NCBI GenBank assembly: GCA_030407315.1
Contig: JALQPE010003116.1
Coordinates: forward strand, 1-12,369
Length of the DNA: 12,369 nucleotides
Source: Asparagopsis taxiformis
Taxonomy: Eukaryota; Rhodophyta; Florideophyceae; Bonnemaisoniales; Bonnemaisoniaceae
Direction of reading: 5' to 3'
Shown: piece after piece, positions 8,887 to 12,369 of the stretch
Layout: every line of letters begins with the position of its first letter
Position numbering within the stretch: position 1 is the first letter of the stretch
The notes under the pieces: generated by a model
Databases searched by the model: none
The model's input: the letters and a program-made list of their open reading frames with translations, nothing else
Told to the model about the DNA's origin: nothing
Translations under genes and position numbers: made by a program

Positions 8887-9274
8887 CACGACTAACCTTA
8901 AATGGACGTCCGGCGGATGTCCAGCTCAGATGCATTGCTGGCCAGCCCAGAAATTCTAAAATTTCGGGCACAAAAAATCTTGCAAAAATCAACGATTTGG
9001 GCGGGTCGATTGTGCCGTACGGCACACCCCCATCTCAAAAACATGTTCACATGTGCATGTTTTTGAGAATAGCCAAATTTTAATTCTAATCAAGGTGTCT
9101 AATTTGGCCACAACGGCCCCAGGAACCGGCCGCCGCCCCGAGTGGGGTTGTCACTGGCTTCTGTAAGCACTAACTGTAAGGCTAAATGGCGCCTAACGAC
9201 GGGGTCGATTTCCGGCTCAACACGTCAGGGACAGGTCTTGGTCATTGTTCCATCATGGTCCCGCCTCACTCTCT
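8887..9274 (+). repeat. Multi-palindrome repeat, tandem copy R4
   Basis: First unit of the tandem block. GGACGTCC block from 8903, palindrome 9011-9026 (perfect), hairpin arms 9034-9045 and 9056-9067 (perfect 12 bp). The following unit begins 388 bp later at the corresponding base. Confidence 0.92.
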
Positions 9275-9661
9275 CACGACCAACCTGAAATGGACGTCCG
9301 GTGGATGTCCAGCTCGATTGCACTGCTGGCCAGCCCAGAAATTCTAAAATTTCGGGCACAAAAAAATTGTAAAAAAACATCGATTTGGGCGGTCGATTGT
9401 GCCGTACGGCACACCCCCATCTCAAAAACATGTTCACATGTGCATGTTTTTGAGAATAGCCCAAATTTTAATTCAAATCAGGGTGTCTAATTTGGCCACA
9501 ACGGCCCCAGGAACCGGCCGCCGCCCCGATCGGGGCTATCACTGGCTTCTATAAGCACCAACTGTAAGCCAAAATGGCGTCTCACGAAGGGTCAATTTCA
9601 GGCTCAATACGCCAGGGACAGGTCTTGGTCCTTGTTCCATCATGGTCCCACCCCACTCTCT
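9275..9661 (+). repeat. Multi-palindrome repeat, tandem copy R5
   Basis: Second tandem unit, period 387 to the next. GGACGTCC block from 9291, palindrome 9398-9413 (perfect), hairpin arms 9421-9432 and 9443-9454 (perfect). CCCCGATCGGGG replaces CCCCGAGTGGGG; the stem is retained and becomes fully palindromic. Confidence 0.92.
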
Positions 9662-9740
9662 CACGACCAACCTGAAATGGACGTCCGGTGGATGTCCAGC
9701 TCGATTGCACTGCTGGCCAGCCCAGAAATTCTAAAATTTC
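9662..9740 (+). repeat. Multi-palindrome repeat, truncated copy R6
   Basis: The third tandem unit stops abruptly after CCAGAAATTCTAAAATTTC, inside the second inverted repeat, before the 16-bp palindrome. It is almost identical to R5 over the shared part, so the truncation or the duplication is recent. Confidence 0.88.
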
Positions 9741-10100
9741 CGAAAAATTAATTTGGTGGCCCAGCATCTCCTGTGCCGAAAATTCCCGCAGTCACTTCTG
9801 ATATACTATATCGTAGTAGTAGTAGTCTAGACGTGTTTCGCACTTGTACGCATCAGGGAAGGCTGCACGGAAGGTTGAGACTACGCTACTTGTGTACCGC
9901 GTCGTCTGAAATAGCGAGTAGTGTTTGTTGTATAGTTGTGGAGTATGCGTCTAGTGGTTTGTAAAGCTTGCAGAACGGGATGGGGATGTGGGTGGCCCTA
10001 TTTTATGAATACATGAGTACCAATATTCAAGGGTGACAAAGCGGAAAGGCATACGTTCATACATGTTTGAGATTGCATAGTAGAGAAAATATTTACATCG
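9741..10100. other. Anonymous spacer with a short TAG/GTA microsatellite
   Basis: A run of GTAGTAGTAGTAGT lies at about 9813-9827. No supported gene or larger repeat; ORFs here are short and unrelated to any family I can name. Confidence 0.4.
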
Positions 10101-11060
10101 AAATTTACATGGAGCAGATGGAGGTTTTAAGGATGAGGTATGAGAGAAGAAAATTCTTCTGTGGTATGAGGATGTGTTCTGTGGAGGGATGCAATCTTGG
10201 GATGGTACAGGGGGAGGTGGAAATGTACGGAGTGCGGGTTTAGAATGGATTGTGATTCGGAGAGGAGTGCCGACAAGCATATTATGGGGATTGGGGAGAC
10301 GCTGCGGGTGTTGGGGTAGTGAGGGCGGAGGAGGTGTTTAGGTGGGACCGTAGGAGGGTGCGGTTGAAGTCGCCGAGAGGAGGGGGTTTTAGGAAAGTGA
10401 GGAGAAAGAGGGGAGGGGGTGGGTCTGTTCTGGCTGTGGTGAGTGGGGATGTGATGGAGAAGAAGGGGTTATTGTATTTGGGGAGGGAGGGGAGTGGGAG
10501 GAAGGGTGCGAAGTGGGGGGTTGATATGTGTTTCAAAGCGGGGAGGTTTCTGGGGAGACGGCGGGGGTGCCACCCCGCAGTGCGGGAGCGTGGGCCGGTG
10601 GTGGTGGTGTATACGGTATCGAAGATGCGGATGGCGTGGGAGCATGGAGCAGCTGAGGGAGGGAGGGGTGGAGCAGGTCGGGTACGGGATGGGGAGTGAG
10701 AGGTTTTCGAAGAGTAAGCTGCAGGAGAAGTTTGTGTAGAGGGCGAAGGAGAGGGGTTGAGGGTAGAGGAGAGAGGGTATTGAAGAACAATACGTTGCAA
10801 AGGTGTTGGGGGAGAGCATGGTCGAGGAGATAGGGGGTGGTTTTCCCTATTCTGAGGTAGTATGAGGACTGGTTATACGAAATCTGTACGGTAGAGCAGA
10901 AAAGTAGGTATGGAATGGAGGTGTGCACCGTGGAAGCGGGGATAGCTAGCTGAAAATGCGTGCTAGAGTGGTATTGGGGGTGTTTGAGGTACAGTACGGG
11001 GGAGGTGAGCACCAACAGGAAGGGGGTGTGAGCGAGAGGATGAAAAATTAAAGACAAAAT
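10101..11060. other. Purine-rich plus strand with dense G runs
   Basis: The plus strand is dominated by G and A, with many GGG to GGGGG runs, densest at 10280-10760. Long open frames on the minus strand arise because C-poor plus-strand sequence gives few minus-strand stops; their products are Pro/Ser/Thr/Leu-rich, overlap in several frames and show no domain. A GGGGTG-C-CACCCC hairpin sits at 10564-10576. Best described as a compositional island with quadruplex or triplex potential, without a supported gene. Confidence 0.6.
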
Positions 11061-11159
11061 TGGAGTCGACCGACAAGGAAAAATAGAGTGGTCGCCGTGA
11101 TGGATGCGAACATCCATGTCGAGCACGGCGGCAGAAATTTCTGGGCTCGAAATTTTTGA

Positions 11160-11380
11160 ATTTCTGAACCGGCGCCCGTCCTAGGCGGACATAGACATGG
11201 TGGAAGTCCATCCCGAGGGGACATCCGTGGTACTAGAAACAATGAATGTCGTCCTAGTAATACTAGACGTACTAGACCGCATGGACGTCCGGTTCTAGGC
11301 GGACATCCAAAAGTACTGGAGAACATGGACGTCCGCCTAGTAATACTAGGTGTACTAGAGGTTGTGGACGTCCGCGTCCA
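11160..11380. repeat. GGACGTCC / CTAGTAATACTAG repeat cluster
   Basis: A 24-base block starting CCTAGTAATACTAG occurs at 11253 and again 83 bp later at 11336 with two differences. Between and around them are CATGGACGTCCG (11280, 11325), a further GGACGTCC near 11366, and CTAGGCGGACAT in direct and inverted forms (11181, 11295; inverted at 11331). GAAATTTCTGGGCTCGAAATTT just before it (11135-11157) recalls the GAAATT/AATTTC inverted pair of R1-R6, so the cluster may be a distant or rearranged relative. Confidence 0.6.
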
Positions 11381-11443
11381 TTTCCGAGAACACAGACGCA
11401 AGCTGTTGCCGGCAGGTTTCACTCAGTCTAATGTCTATCGGAC

Positions 11444-11467
11444 AAGTGGCCTCATATGAGGCCACTT
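11444..11467. repeat. Perfect 24-bp palindrome
   Basis: AAGTGGCCTCAT at 11444-11455 is followed directly by its exact reverse complement at 11456-11467, with no loop, then a short T run. In a bacterium this would be called a terminator-like hairpin. Here it stands about 170 bp upstream of the transposase relic, and a role as an element end or protein-binding site is equally possible. Confidence 0.85.
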
Positions 11468-11634
11468 TTTACCACCCTAGTTTAAATTGAAAAAATAAAC
11501 GATTAGATCCAATTTTGCCACTAGAAGACTCGCCAGAGAGATTGATGGTGTGGCAGGGCAGAGTGAATGCTTAAATTTTAATTCTCACGTCAGCAAACCA
11601 CGAAAACTCCATTGCAATCCCGAAATCACAAAAA

Positions 11635-12369
11635 ATGGTGAAACCACTTGATTTTCGCCAAGTTGTCGGAAACAGGGTCCGCGCCCTGCCAGACAACTGA
11701 AATCTATCCCCAAGTGTTGCAGGATGTATGGCGCCGGATGGAAGACAAAGATGATATTCGGAACTGTCGTTCGAGTCATTAAGGAGAGAGGCAACAAGCG
11801 ATTTATGACATCAATCGAGGCTGAGTGGGAGCTGGCCGGTGGTAACAAGGTGACAGCCCTGCGTCTCTGCAGTGTCAAGGCACCTACCGATGATACAGAG
11901 GAACAAGTAACAGGAGGAGATCAAGCTCAAGAGACTGGGAGTGACGAGAATGAGGCCGAAAAATCAGATGCAGTCACGCCGCAAGAACGTGACATGAGTA
12001 CGAGTGCTAATACTCTACCATGTGACACTGAGTCAGCCGGTGAGCCATTTTGTCATCTGCAATGACGTGGAATGGACCGTGTCTGATGTATCAATGCAAT
12101 GAATGGCTGGCGCCCAACTCGGCCTTGGAAGTGATTGGTCCATTAGATGAGATAATATCTGAAGGGCAGGGCCCATCAGATATGAACCGTATGACTATTT
12201 CCAGTGGATGTTTCCAATGGGATTTTGAGCACAATCGTTCTCATACTCCAATACGAGCTGGAAAGCAGAATCTCAAACCTACCTCGCTGGGAGAGATTTG
12301 AAGTATTTTGGAGTCATTGTACTCATGTCACGATTTGAGTTCAGTGGGAGGCGCCCACTCTGGAGTAGT
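11635..12369 (+). pseudogene. PiggyBac-type transposase relic, N-terminal part, cut by the window end
   Basis: Protein-like frames join as MVKPLDFRQVVGNRV (11635), EIYPQVLQDVWRRMEDKDD (11699), FGTVVRVIKERGNKRFMTS (about 11755), then NEWLAPNSALEVIGP (about 12100) and YDYFQWMFPMGF (about 12190), followed by LKYFGVIVLMSRFEFSGRR just before the window end. The last block matches the conserved start of the piggyBac DDE domain ('F-F-x-x-MFP ... LK-F-G-V-x-L-M-T-R-F-E-F'), in the form I recall from diatom genomes. Frame changes near 11698, 11750, 12055, 12102 and 12190, plus an in-frame TGA at 12226-12228, mark it as decayed or badly sequenced. The catalytic aspartates lie outside the window. No TTAA-flanked terminal inverted repeat was found upstream. 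Confidence 0.6.

Noticed and set aside
8887..9740. CRISPR array
   Set aside because: Units of about 388 bp are contiguous, with no short repeat and unique spacer pattern.
10282..11126. Long minus-strand ORFs of about 110-200 residues, and a plus-strand Gly/Arg-rich ORF
   Set aside because: They overlap each other in several frames, encode Pro/Ser/Thr or Gly/Arg low complexity, and are explained by the purine-rich plus strand, which depletes minus-strand stops.
11470..11495. PiggyBac terminus (CCCTAG near a TTTAAA)
   Set aside because: The TTAA lies on the wrong side of CCCTAG for a left end and no matching inverted partner is in the window.

Overview
The window looks like nuclear DNA of a eukaryotic microbe. 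It has long intergenic spacers full of repeats, a strong Kozak-type start (AACCATGGCG), proteins with acidic and basic low-complexity linkers and NLS-like clusters, and the N-terminal part of a piggyBac-type transposase in the style I associate with diatoms and other stramenopiles. A stramenopile alga is my best guess, on moderate evidence. No bacterial operon, rRNA or tRNA gene is visible.

Layout. (1) 1-2054, minus strand: a large frame-disrupted gene running off the left edge, with a DPPY-motif amino-methyltransferase core (N6-adenine type). (2) 2055-4214: divergent intergenic region with two copies of a multi-palindrome repeat, an E2F-like inverted pair, a 111-bp tandem duplication and a perfect 21-bp-arm hairpin. 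(3) 4215-8119, plus strand: a roughly 1300-residue reading unit, also frame-disrupted, with a ParB/sulfiredoxin-fold domain, a long charged linker and a C-terminal phytanoyl-CoA-dioxygenase-like 2OG-Fe(II) oxygenase. (4) 8387-9740: four more copies of the same repeat, three of them in head-to-tail tandem at 387-388 bp. (5) About 9741-11060: anonymous spacer, then a strongly purine-rich plus strand. (6) 11160-11470: a GGACGTCC/CTAGTAATACTAG repeat cluster and a perfect 24-bp palindrome. (7) 11635-12369: a decayed piggyBac-like transposase, cut by the window end.

The most interesting reading is a two-gene divergent DNA-modification module in a eukaryote: a DNA adenine methyltransferase opposite a ParB-fold plus 2OG-oxygenase fusion. 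Every complete repeat copy around it carries a 16-bp palindrome resembling a ParB-site (perfect in four of five copies). The domain calls rest on visible motifs. The functional link and the ParB-site idea are inference.

Both large genes and the transposase are broken about every 150-900 bp by single-base frame changes, mostly losses. In the two large genes there is almost no premature stop in the protein-like frame between breaks. This fits either indel error in a long-read assembly or recent pseudogenisation, and the sequence alone cannot decide. I report the two large genes as CDS with breaks noted and the transposase as a pseudogene.
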